DNA from: Streptomyces albireticuli
GTDB lineage: Bacteria; Actinomycetota; Actinomycetes; Streptomycetales; Streptomycetaceae
Direction of reading: 5' to 3'
Length of the DNA stretch: 41,017 nucleotides
NCBI RefSeq assembly: GCF_021228125.1
Contig: NZ_JAJQQS010000031.1
Location: 1 to 41,017, forward strand
Each line of letters starts with the position of its first letter. Within the stretch, counting starts at the first letter, position 1. Below the pieces are notes generated by a model, which was not told where the DNA came from, ran no database searches, and was given only the letters and a program-made list of their open reading frames with translations. Shown piece by piece: positions 34,016 to 41,017 of the stretch. The position numbers were made by a program, and so were the translations under genes.

Positions 34016-35143
34016 TCAGGCCCTGTCTCGCTCCTCGCCCCGTGCGTTCTCCGGTCCTGGTTGTGTCCATCCTGTTTGCTGTAGCCATTGGTGGGTGAGT
34101 GTGGTGAATGCGGTGTTTGCGGCGCTGCGGTAGGCGTTTTGTCGGTGGAGGAGTGTGACTGTTCGGGTGGGGAGGGGTGGCGTGAGGGGGATGGGGTGGA
34201 GGTGGGGGTGGTGGTGGGTGATGGCGTCGGGTAGGACGGTGGCGAGGGTGGTGCGCTGGACGATTTCGGTGAGTGCGTTGAGGGAGTTGGCCTCGACCGC
34301 GATGTGTGGTTGTACGTTCTGCCTGGTGAAGTAGGCGTCGATGTGTCCGCGGGTGGCGAAGTCTCCGCTGAGCAGTGCGAGTGGGTGACCGGCGAGTTCC
34401 CGTACCGGCAGCTCCTCCACCCGCTCCCGCTCCTTCGCCGGTGGTTTCACTGTCTCCGCCTCTGCTTCCGCCTCCGGCCGGGTTGCCTCCGGCGGGGTTG
34501 TCTCTGTTCCGGTTGCTGTCTCTGTCCCGGTTGTCGTTCTGGTTGTCTCCGTCTGCTTCGTGCCGGCTGTCTGTTTCGGCTCGGTCGTCTGGTTCCCGGC
34601 TGCCTTCGTCCGGTCTGCTTGTGGGTGGTGGGGTCCGACGACCAGGGTGAGTGTTTCGGTGAACAGTGGTGTTGCTTCGATTCCTGGTAGGTGTGTGCCG
34701 CTGAAGGCGATTCCCAGGTCTGTTTCGTCGGCCAGGAGTGCGGCTTCGATGCGGTCTTGTGTCAGTTCTCTTACTTCCAGGGTGATGCCTGGGTGGCGGG
34801 TGTGGAAGGCGGCTGTGAGGGGGCCGATGAGGTAGGCGGTGAAGGTGGGGGTCATCGCGAGCCGCAGTGTTCCTGTGGTGAGGTCTTGTACGTCCAGGAC
34901 GGCGCGTTCGGCGGCGGCGAGGTCCTGGAGTGCGGCCCGGGCGTAGTGGGTGTAGGCGCGGCCTGCGTCGGTCAGGCGTACGGTGCGTCCGGTGCGGTCC
35001 AGCAGTTGTGTTTTGAGGGCTTTCTCGAGTTGTTTGACTTGCTGGGAGAGGGTGGGCTGGGAGATGTGCAGGGCTTCGGCGGCCCGGGTGAAGCTCGCGT
35101 GTTCGGCGACCGCGAGGAGGTAGCGCAGATGACGCAGTTCCAT
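34016..35143 (-). CDS. cynR: LysR-family regulator, CynR-like, with a large insertion
   Basis: 375 residues against about 300 for the family. The N-terminal HTH is intact: MELRHLRYLLAVAEHASFTRAAEALHISQPTLSQQVKQLEKALKTQLLDR. The effector domain follows the CynR pattern (TFTAYLIGPLTAAFHTRHPGI, NALTEIVQRTTLATVLPDAI), but between VGPHHPQAD and RVEELPVRELAGHPLALL it holds about 65 extra residues of Thr, Glu, Pro and Lys. Divergent from the carbonic anhydrase/cyanase genes, so it most likely activates them in response to cyanate. Codon usage is more T-rich at the 3' end than in its neighbours. Confidence 0.85.
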   Translation of the reverse strand: MELRHLRYLLAVAEHASFTRAAEALHISQPTLSQQVKQLEKALKTQLLDRTGRTVRLTDAGRAYTHYARAALQDLAAAERAVLDVQDLTTGTLRLAMTPTFTAYLIGPLTAAFHTRHPGITLEVRELTQDRIEAALLADETDLGIAFSGTHLPGIEATPLFTETLTLVVGPHHPQADRTKAAGNQTTEPKQTAGTKQTETTRTTTGTETATGTETTPPEATRPEAEAEAETVKPPAKERERVEELPVRELAGHPLALLSGDFATRGHIDAYFTRQNVQPHIAVEANSLNALTEIVQRTTLATVLPDAITHHHPHLHPIPLTPPLPTRTVTLLHRQNAYRSAANTAFTTLTHQWLQQTGWTQPGPENARGEERDRA

Positions 35144-35233
35144 GACCTTGACCTCACACCCCGAGTACCCGCGCGGGCCGGGCTTCCGTTTCCGGCCCGC
35201 GTTTACCAGACCTACCTATAGACACGACCAATA

Positions 35234-35256
35234 CAAGTCATGCTTTTCACGACTTG
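35234..35256. promoter_or_regulatory. Probable CynR operator in the divergent promoter
   Basis: CAAGTC (35234-35239) and GACTTG (35251-35256) form an inverted repeat with an 11-bp spacer, the usual LysR-box geometry. A GTCATGC overlaps the left arm (35237) and recurs at 35273, giving a second half-site near the cyanate promoter. TATAAG at 35262-35267 may be the -10 for the carbonic anhydrase. This AT-richer patch lies between cynR and cynT. Confidence 0.6.
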
Positions 35257-35332
35257 GACACTATAAGCACAGGTCATGCACAGTGGATGACGTCGGCCCC
35301 CCCGGCCGGCACAGACCACCAAGGGAGTGACC

Positions 35333-35986
35333 ATGCGCCACCTCGCCGAGGGAGTTCACGGCTTCCAGCGGGATGTCTTCCCCGCCCGCGCGGAGCTTTT
35401 CGCGCACCTTGCCACCACGCACCGTCCGGGCACCTTGTTCATCAGCTGTTCCGATGCCCGTGTCGTGCCCGAGCTGATCACCCAGCGTGAGCCGGGTGAG
35501 CTGTTCGTCATCCGTACCGCCGGCAACCTGGTGCCCGCTCATACCCCGGCCGTCGATGCGGTCGCGGCGAGCATCGAGTACGCGGTGGCCGTCCTGGGTG
35601 TCGGTGACGTCATCGTGTGCGGGCATTCCGCGTGCGGGGCCATGACCGCTCTCGCCGAGGGTCATGACCTCACGGCCGTGCCCGCGGTCGCCGGCTGGCT
35701 GCGCCACGCCGATGCCGCCCGCGCCCGCACCACCCCTGCCCAGGACGTCCCGGCCACCCCGGCCATCCCGGCCACCCGGGGCGCCGAGGGCGCTGGTGGC
35801 AGGGTCGCCGCGCTGGTCCGTGACAATGTCCTGGCCCAGCTGGCGAATCTCGTCACCCATCCCAGCGTCGCCCGTGCTCTGGCCCGGGGCACGCTGAGCC
35901 TGCACGGGTGGGTCTACGACATCGGTTCCGGCACCGTCGAGGAACTCGACGCCGCGAGCGGCCGCTTCACCGCCCTCGCCGCCTGA
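35333..35986 (+). CDS. cynT: Beta-carbonic anhydrase of the cyanate module
   Basis: 217 residues from ATG 35333, with GGGAG 6 bp upstream (GTG 35327 is in frame but less well placed). Zinc ligands Cys39 (with Asp41-Ala-Arg43) in FISCSDARVVP, and His98 and Cys101 in IVCGHSACGAM. Supplies bicarbonate for cyanase and recycles the CO2 formed. A Pro/Ala-rich insert (about residues 138-153, PAQDVPATPAIPATRG) interrupts an otherwise normal chain. First gene of the operon with cyanase 226 bp downstream. Confidence 0.92.
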   Translation: MRHLAEGVHGFQRDVFPARAELFAHLATTHRPGTLFISCSDARVVPELITQREPGELFVIRTAGNLVPAHTPAVDAVAASIEYAVAVLGVGDVIVCGHSACGAMTALAEGHDLTAVPAVAGWLRHADAARARTTPAQDVPATPAIPATRGAEGAGGRVAALVRDNVLAQLANLVTHPSVARALARGTLSLHGWVYDIGSGTVEELDAASGRFTALAA

Positions 35987-36212
35987 CTCCACGCCCTCCT
36001 GACCCCACGCCCGCCTGGCCTGATCCCCCCGGCCTTCCGCTTGGCCCGGCCCCCGCCTGGTCTGGTCCTCCGCCTGAACCCCCAGCGCTTTACCCCCCTT
36101 GTACCGGTGCCCCCTGTGTGCCCTGGTATCCCGCCGGGTCGGGGAGGCGCCCGTACCCCCACCCCCACCCCCGCTCCAACCTCTCACCCGTATCTGAAAG
36201 GACGTTTTTCTC

Positions 36213-36683
36213 ATGATTCATGCACAGTTCGATGCCACCGCCCGTGAGCGGCTCGCCGCGCAGGCTGTTGCCGCTAAGACCGCTAAGGATCTTTCCTGGC
36301 AGGAGGTGGCGGATGCCGCGGGTCTGTCTGTCGCTTTCGTCACTGCCGCTGTCCTGGGTCAGCATCCGCTGCCGGAGGCTTCCGCGAAGGCGGTGGCCGC
36401 GCTGCTGGGCCTGGACGACGACGCGGCGGTGCTGCTGCAGACCATCCCCACCCGCGGTTCGATTCCCGGCGGTGTCCCCACCGATCCGACCATCTACCGC
36501 TTCTACGAGATGCTCCAGGTCTACGGCACCACTCTCAAGGCTCTGGTCCACGAGCAGTTCGGTGACGGCATCATCAGCGCGATCAATTTCCGGCTGGATG
36601 TGAAGAAGGTCGCCGACCCCGAGGGCGGTGAGCGCGCGGTGATCACCCTGGACGGCAAGTACCTGCCCACCAAGCCCTTCTGA
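36213..36683 (+). CDS. cynS: Cyanase
   Basis: 156 residues, full length. N-terminal helical domain (LSWQEVADAAGLSVAFVTAAVLGQHPLP) and the catalytic C-terminal part TIYRFYEMLQVYG to FGDGIISAINF. The catalytic residues Arg96, Glu99 and Ser122 fall at the same numbers as in the E. coli enzyme. Converts cyanate and bicarbonate to CO2 and carbamate, which becomes ammonia. Preceded by GAAAGGA. Detoxifies cyanate or uses it as nitrogen. The 226 bp before it hold no gene. Confidence 0.97.
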   Translation: MIHAQFDATARERLAAQAVAAKTAKDLSWQEVADAAGLSVAFVTAAVLGQHPLPEASAKAVAALLGLDDDAAVLLQTIPTRGSIPGGVPTDPTIYRFYEMLQVYGTTLKALVHEQFGDGIISAINFRLDVKKVADPEGGERAVITLDGKYLPTKPF

Positions 36684-36715
36684 CCCCGTCCCGCACCAGC
36701 CGCACCGCAACAACA

Positions 36716-36749
36716 AGGGGGCGGGCCACCGGACACCGGCCCGCCCCCT
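36716..36749 (+). terminator. Hairpin after cyanase
   Basis: AGGGGGCGGGCC (36716-36727) pairs perfectly with GGCCCGCCCCCT (36738-36749) around a 10-nt loop, 33 bp after the cynS stop. Probably ends or weakens transcription before the deaminase gene. The following 36750-36849 is C-rich low complexity. Confidence 0.75.
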
Positions 36750-36849
36750 GCCCACCCACCCCGCACCACCCCGTCCCGCCCCGTCCTATCCCGTTCTGTC
36801 CCCTCCGCACCGCACGCCACACCACGCCACATCATCCCGGGGAGCCTTT

Positions 36850-37350
36850 ATGGACTTCATCCAGCGCACTATCGATCTTGCCCGCCGTAACGTCGAAGAG
36901 GGCGGCCGTCCCTTCGCGACCGTCATCGTCAAGGACGGTCGGGTCCTTGCCGAGAGCCCTAACCTCGTTGCCCAGACCAGTGACCCCACCGCGCACGCCG
37001 AGATCCTCGCGATCCGCGAGGCCTGTACCCGCCTGGGTACCGAGCACCTGACCGGTACCACCATCTACGTCCTGGCCCACCCTTGCCCGATGTGCCTGGG
37101 CTCTCTCTACTACGCCAGCCCCGACGAGGTCGTCTTCCTCACCAACCGTGACGACTACGCCCCTCACTATGTGGACGATCGTAAGTACTTCGAGCTCGGT
37201 ACGTTCTACGCCGAGTTCGCTAAGGACTACAGCGACCGGCGCCTGCCCATGCGTCATGAGCCCCGTACCGCCGCCACCGATGTCTACCGGGCCTGGCAGC
37301 AGCGCAACAACGGCGAGCGCCGCGTCGCCGGCGCCCCCACCGCCGGCTGA
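36850..37350 (+). CDS. Cytidine/guanine-type nucleoside deaminase
   Basis: 166 residues from ATG 36850. Zinc-dependent deaminase motifs: His49 and Glu51 in TAHAEILAIREA, Cys79 and Cys82 in AHPCPMCLGSLYYA. The layout matches the tRNA-adenosine/guanine deaminase branch (MafB19/GuaD-like), not true cytidine deaminase. It follows cyanase, separated by a hairpin. Position after cynTS suggests a link to nitrogen salvage, but the substrate (guanine, cytosine or an analogue) is not readable. Confidence 0.85.
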   Translation: MDFIQRTIDLARRNVEEGGRPFATVIVKDGRVLAESPNLVAQTSDPTAHAEILAIREACTRLGTEHLTGTTIYVLAHPCPMCLGSLYYASPDEVVFLTNRDDYAPHYVDDRKYFELGTFYAEFAKDYSDRRLPMRHEPRTAATDVYRAWQQRNNGERRVAGAPTAG

Positions 37351-37425
37351 GCCCCGCAGCTCGCGGGAGGGCTCCCGCCCTGTGACGGACACGTCGGGAG
37401 CCCTCAGGAACCCGCGAAGTAGTAA

Positions 37426-37438
37426 CATGTAGTACATG
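37426..37438. promoter_or_regulatory. Palindrome overlapping the antitoxin start
   Basis: CATGTAGTACATG is a perfect 13-bp palindrome centred on one G; its right end is the ATG of the antitoxin gene. A direct repeat (AGTAACATG then AGTACATG) overlaps it, and TAACAT (37423-37428) is placed as a -10 for a leaderless start. Typical position for autorepression by a Phd-type antitoxin. Confidence 0.65.
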
Positions 37439-37678
37439 GAAGCTACGGCTCGTGAGTTCAATCAGAACTCCTCGCAGATCCTCGCCGCCGCCGAACGCGG
37501 CGATACGGTCACCGTGACCAAGAACGGCCGCCCCGTGGCCCGCCTCGTCCCCATCGACGCACATGAGGTCCCGCCCTACCCGACCGACCCCATGGGCGAC
37601 ATCGACCTGCCCCAGCTCGGCCTCCCGGACCTCACCGATGACGAGATCGAGGACACGCTGCGAGGAATGGGCTCGTGA
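37436..37678 (+). CDS. Phd/YefM-family antitoxin
   Basis: 80 residues. The N-terminal Phd fold is clear: ATAREFNQNSSQILAAAERGDTVTVTKNGRPVARLVPI. The acidic C-terminal tail (LPDLTDDEIEDTLRGMGS) would wrap the toxin. Overlaps the PIN gene at the stop (GTGA, 37675-37678), so both are made together. Represses its own promoter through the palindrome at its start codon. Confidence 0.92.
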   Translation: MEATAREFNQNSSQILAAAERGDTVTVTKNGRPVARLVPIDAHEVPPYPTDPMGDIDLPQLGLPDLTDDEIEDTLRGMGS

Positions 37679-38121
37679 GCCGCGTCGCCATCGCCGACAC
37701 CAACGCGCTCTACCGGCTGCTGGACCAGAACATCACCGGGCACGAAGCCCACCGGAAAGCGCTGGCCGCCATCAGCCACCTGGTGATCTCCCCCCTGGTC
37801 CTGGCCGAGCTGGACTACCTCATCACGAGCAGGAAAGGCGCACGGGCGGCGATCACGGCCGCACGTTTCATCGAGACCAACACCGCCACCCGGCGATTCG
37901 AAGTCCCGCCGGTCGGGCCGCATCTGAGCACGGCGATCGCCGTGGCGCAGGGATACACGGACGCCGACGGCGGCAAGGGCATCGGGCTGGCCGACGCCAT
38001 GAACGTGGCCCTCGCCGCCGTGTACGCCACCGACCTCATCTTCACCACGGACCGGCACTTCCGCATGGTGCGCCCCCTGACCGGCCACCAGTCATTCCGT
38101 CTCCTGCCCGACGACCTGTAA
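37675..38121 (+). CDS. PIN-domain toxin (VapC-like)
   Basis: 148 residues from GTG 37675. The four acidic residues of the Mg-dependent RNase site are present: Asp8 in IADTNALYRLL, Glu45 in LVLAELDYL, Asp107 in IGLADAMNVALA and Asp126 in FTTDRHF. It probably cleaves tRNA or rRNA when the antitoxin is lost. An intact module. The 38122-38450 stretch that follows is C-rich with no gene. Confidence 0.92.
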   Translation: MSRVAIADTNALYRLLDQNITGHEAHRKALAAISHLVISPLVLAELDYLITSRKGARAAITAARFIETNTATRRFEVPPVGPHLSTAIAVAQGYTDADGGKGIGLADAMNVALAAVYATDLIFTTDRHFRMVRPLTGHQSFRLLPDDL

Positions 38122-38477
38122 GGCGGAGTCCTGGGCCCGGTTGCCGGGCGGCAGCGCGGGCGGAACGCGGCGGCTTCCATCCCGTCACCTGATCACACCG
38201 CCCGTCCCGCCCGGTACCGGTTTCCCGGGTAACCCCACCCCACCCCACCCGCCCCACTCGCCCCGCCCTCACCCGTCCCCGCCCGACCATCCGCTGGTGG
38301 TCTCTTCCTGGGTGTCTCGCGGGTGCTGATTCTCTCGTTCTGCCGTTTCCCGGTGAGTTCTTCTTCTAGAGTCCACGCCATGCCCGGCATACCCCGGCCG
38401 CTGTACGGGTCAGGCGGCGGCCGGAGGGGAGGACGGGTGGGGCGGGTGGGGTGGGGGAGAGGAGGGAGCGGAGCGCG

Positions 38478-40457
38478 GTGCTCAGGATCGGTATAGTCGG
38501 TGTAGGCCCTCGCGGGTTGTCCGTGCTGGAGCGTCTCGTCGCTAACGCCCGCGCGCACCCCGGTCCTCCGGCCGTTGTCGAGCTGTTCGAGCCCTGGGGT
38601 TTCGGTTCCGGTGAGGTCTGGCGTACCGATCAGCCACCCCATCTGATCATGAACATCGTGGCCTGTCAGATCACCGCGTTCGCTGACCGTTCTGTGCGTA
38701 TGTCCGGCCCCTTGTACGCGGGGCCGAGTCTGTACGGGTGGGCCGTGGCTCTGGCGGCCGGCCGTATACCCGGCGCTTACCCGGCCGGGGTCCTCGACCA
38801 GGCCCGTTCCGCCCGCCCGGGCAGTTACTGCCGCCGTTCCTTCTACGGTCACTATCTGCAATGGGCCCACCGTGAGATCCTTCTGCGTGCTCCCGCTCGT
38901 CTGACCGTGCGCGGCCATCACACCCGTATCGTCGCCGTTACCGACACTCCCGCCGGGCGTCAGCGCCTGACCTGTGAGAGGGGCCGGGTCTTCGAGGTCG
39001 ACCAGCTGGTCCTGGCCACCGGTCACACCCCCGTTCGCCCCACCGGTGAGGAAGCAGCCCTGGCCCGTTTCGCGGCCCGTACCGGCGGGTGCTACCAGCG
39101 GCCCGCCAGCCCCGCCGATACCGATCTGGGTCCCCGTGTCCTCCCGCCGGGCCGGCCGCTGATCGTCCGCGGGCTGGGTCTGTCCTTCTTCGATCACATG
39201 GCCCTGCTCACCACCGGCCGGGGCGGCACCTTCACCCGGGAGGCCAGCGGCCGCCTGCGCTACCTTCCCTCCGGCGGCGAACCCCATCTGATCTGCGGGT
39301 CACGCCGGGGTGTCCCCCTGCACGCGCGGGCGGACAACGAGAAGGGCGACGGCCGCCACGAACCGGTCTTCCTCACCCAGGCCGCCGCCCGGGCCCTGCG
39401 GGAACGGGCGGGCCCGGGCGGGGGAGCGGACTTCCGCCGCGATTGCTGGCCGCTGATCGCCAAAGAAGTCGAGACCGTCTACTACACCCGCCTGGTGGCC
39501 GAAGCCGCCTCACCCGCCACCGCCCGCGAGTTCCACGCCCTCTACGTCACCGCTCCCTGGTCCTCGGGCGCCGAGCAGCAGATCCTGCGTAAGTTCCGCC
39601 TCCCCGGACATCTCCGCTGGGACTGGGCGAGGATCGCCCGCCCCTGGGACACCACCGCCACCTCCTCCCCGGCCGCCTGGCGCGCTTTCCTGCGTGCCCA
39701 TCTCCTCGCGGACGTCGCCCAGGCCCGCCGGGGCAATCTCACCAGCGCCCTGAAATCCGCGCTGGACGTCCTGCGCGACATCCGCAACGAGATACGCGCG
39801 GTGATCAACGACGGCGGCGTCGGGGCGGAGTCCTACCGCACCGACGTACGGGGCTGGTTCACCCCGCTGCACGCCTACCTGTCCCTGGGACCGCCCTGGT
39901 CCCGTGTCGAGGAACTGGTGGCCCTCCTCGACGCCGGCGTCGCCGAGATCGCCGGCCCCCGCTTCACCGTCACCCCCGACCCCCGCAACAACCGCTTCAC
40001 CGCGGCCTCCGCCGTCCCCGGCCGCACCTGGCACGCCACCGCCCTCCTCGATGCCCGCCTGCCCGCCGTGGACCTCACCCGCACCACCAGCCCCGTCCTG
40101 GCCCACCTGAGGGACCACCACCAGCTGACCCCCTACATCCTCCCCACCACCCCCGCCCCCGCCACCCGCGCCCGGCCGGCGTCGGGGCGGGGTTTTGCCG
40201 CTGGGGCCGCGGGTCCCGTCGCAGGCGCCGCCCCTTCCGCCGCGGGGGCGTACGTCACCGGGGGAGTGGCGGTCACCGCCCGCCCCTTCCGTACTATCGG
40301 TGTGGATGGTGCGGTCCACCCCCGTCGGTACGTGTACGGGGTGCCGACCGAAGGGGCGAACTGGGTGACCGAGACCGGTATCCGCCCCTGCGTCAACTCC
40401 GCTACCGCCGGCGACAGCGACGCCATCGCCCGCAGCGTCCTGGGCCTGCCCACCTGA
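38478..40457 (+). CDS. FAD/NAD(P)-binding protein, 659 aa
   Basis: From GTG 38478 (GGAGGGAG and GGAG upstream). N-terminal dinucleotide motif RIGIVGVGPRGLSVLERL and a downstream QLVLATGHTP, as in the NAD_binding_9 / FAD-NAD(P)-binding group of actinobacteria; the middle has a second nucleotide-like LIVRGLGLSFFDH. The last 100 residues include a Pro/Ala-rich linker (about 565-600), then VHPRRYVYGVPTEGANWVTETGIRPCVNS, a conserved closing segment. Function of the family is unknown; possibly a hydroxylase or redox enzyme of secondary metabolism. Alone on its strand here. Confidence 0.8.
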   Translation: MLRIGIVGVGPRGLSVLERLVANARAHPGPPAVVELFEPWGFGSGEVWRTDQPPHLIMNIVACQITAFADRSVRMSGPLYAGPSLYGWAVALAAGRIPGAYPAGVLDQARSARPGSYCRRSFYGHYLQWAHREILLRAPARLTVRGHHTRIVAVTDTPAGRQRLTCERGRVFEVDQLVLATGHTPVRPTGEEAALARFAARTGGCYQRPASPADTDLGPRVLPPGRPLIVRGLGLSFFDHMALLTTGRGGTFTREASGRLRYLPSGGEPHLICGSRRGVPLHARADNEKGDGRHEPVFLTQAAARALRERAGPGGGADFRRDCWPLIAKEVETVYYTRLVAEAASPATAREFHALYVTAPWSSGAEQQILRKFRLPGHLRWDWARIARPWDTTATSSPAAWRAFLRAHLLADVAQARRGNLTSALKSALDVLRDIRNEIRAVINDGGVGAESYRTDVRGWFTPLHAYLSLGPPWSRVEELVALLDAGVAEIAGPRFTVTPDPRNNRFTAASAVPGRTWHATALLDARLPAVDLTRTTSPVLAHLRDHHQLTPYILPTTPAPATRARPASGRGFAAGAAGPVAGAAPSAAGAYVTGGVAVTARPFRTIGVDGAVHPRRYVYGVPTEGANWVTETGIRPCVNSATAGDSDAIARSVLGLPT

Positions 40458-40950
40458 CCCTGCCCTGCCCCCGCGCCTGACCCTGCCCTGCGGCCTGGTC
40501 CGTGCCCGCGGCCCTGCCCGTGCTGCGGCCCGGCCCGTACCTGCGCCCCTGCCCGTGCCCCGGCCTGCACTCGCGGTCCGGCTCCTGCCTGCAGCGTTGC
40601 ACTCGCGGCCGGGCCCTGGCCCGTCCCCCGTCGCACTCGCGGCCCGGCCCCGGCCTGCATGCCGCCGCCCTGCCCCTGCCCGTACCTGTCGCACTCCTTG
40701 CCCGGTCTCAGCCTGTACCCGCCGCCCTGAGCCCAGCCCGTACACCCCGCCCGCCCGTACACCCCGCGCCCACCGCATCCGCACCCCCACCGCATCCCCT
40801 CACCCCCTTCGCATCCCCTCACCCCCGCCGCGCCTCCGCGCCCGCCGCACCCCCGCCTCCGCCTCCGCGCCCGCCGCACCCCCTCCGTGTCTCCGGGGTG
40901 TTCCCTGGATGGTGTAGAGGTCGGCAAGCGCTCGTGCTTCCTACCCATCA
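40458..40950. repeat. C-rich degenerate repeats without a gene
   Basis: This stretch is made of CCTGCCC/CGTGCCC-like runs and a block GCACTCGCGG seen at about 40567, 40599 and 40633 (a shorter GCACTC again at 40691), then CGC-CCG runs to 40890. All frames give Pro/Ala/Arg-rich products with no fold. Probably non-coding or fast-changing DNA. Confidence 0.55.
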
Positions 40951-40961
40951 CTGTGGAGGAT

Positions 40962-41017
40962 GTGACGGACGATGAACCGATGACGCTCTTTCCTGAGAGC
41001 CCCGAGGACCCGTTCTC
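40962..41017 (+). CDS. Start of a gene cut by the window end
   Basis: GTG 40962 (GGAGG just upstream) or in-frame ATG 40980 opens a frame reading VTDDEPMTLFPESPEDPF that runs off the end. Too short to identify. Confidence 0.4.
   Translation, partial: MTDDEPMTLFPESPEDPF

Noticed and set aside
38122..38450. C-rich spacer as a possible non-coding RNA
   Set aside because: Only simple CCCCA-type runs; no stable stem or promoter that I can point to.

Overview
The window has very high GC, GC-rich third codon positions, many GTG/TTG starts and several leaderless-looking starts. The families present (actinobacterial F420 enzymes, NarL-type two-component pairs, DrrAB-type transporters, RacP/DUF6192-like relics) point to a Streptomyces or close relative, in an accessory part of the chromosome. 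All names come from reading the sequence; no database search was run.

Layout. 1-4.2 kb: a cut gene end with a strong bidirectional terminator, a HEAT/LRV-repeat protein, a MarR regulator, and two decayed genes (a small secreted protein and a deoxysugar-type glycosyltransferase). 4.2-6.7 kb: a DrrA/DrrB-like ABC exporter with a DsbA-fold protein. 7.2-11.7 kb: small hypotheticals, a SUKH-family protein, a quinone-oxidoreductase-like gene divergent from its TetR regulator, and a GNAT protein. 11.9-24 kb: the most interesting part (below). 25.3-28.3 kb: an acetolactate-synthase-like TPP enzyme flanked by relics of a Uma2 gene and of an integrative element. 28.6-33.9 kb: a secreted protein, F420-linked redox genes, a sensor kinase/response regulator pair and a frameshifted phosphatase. 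34-37.4 kb: a cyanate module (CynR, carbonic anhydrase, cyanase, plus a CMP/dCMP-type deaminase). 37.4-38.1 kb: a Phd/PIN toxin-antitoxin pair. 38.5-40.5 kb: a large FAD/NAD(P)-binding protein.

Main result. Three places in 11.9-24 kb carry the same promoter layout: three heptamers with core RTCAGS, repeated at exactly 11 bp, then 9 bp, then an xAnnnT -10. This is the classic geometry of SARP activators of antibiotic clusters. One copy precedes a membrane fatty-acid desaturase (13340-13368, minus). One precedes an operon of acyl-CoA-dehydrogenase-like flavoprotein, ferritin-like diiron oxidase, KASIII and KASII (24094-24122, minus). One precedes a class II, tRNA-Ser-like gene (14871-14899 upstream of 14960-15043, plus). 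That tRNA has a perfect acceptor stem, a T arm and a long variable arm, but its anticodon loop lacks U33. Next to it is a soluble MprF-type (DUF2156) aminoacyl-tRNA transferase.

Inference: this is a seryl-tRNA-dependent natural-product cluster, resembling valanimycin-type azoxy pathways (VlmA-like transferase, VlmH-like N-hydroxylase, diiron oxidase) but built on a fatty, possibly unsaturated chain, and with its own dedicated, co-regulated, possibly non-translational tRNA. No VlmO-like membrane protein, seryl-tRNA synthetase, amine-forming enzyme, flavin reductase or SARP gene is visible in the window, so the pathway assignment stays a hypothesis.
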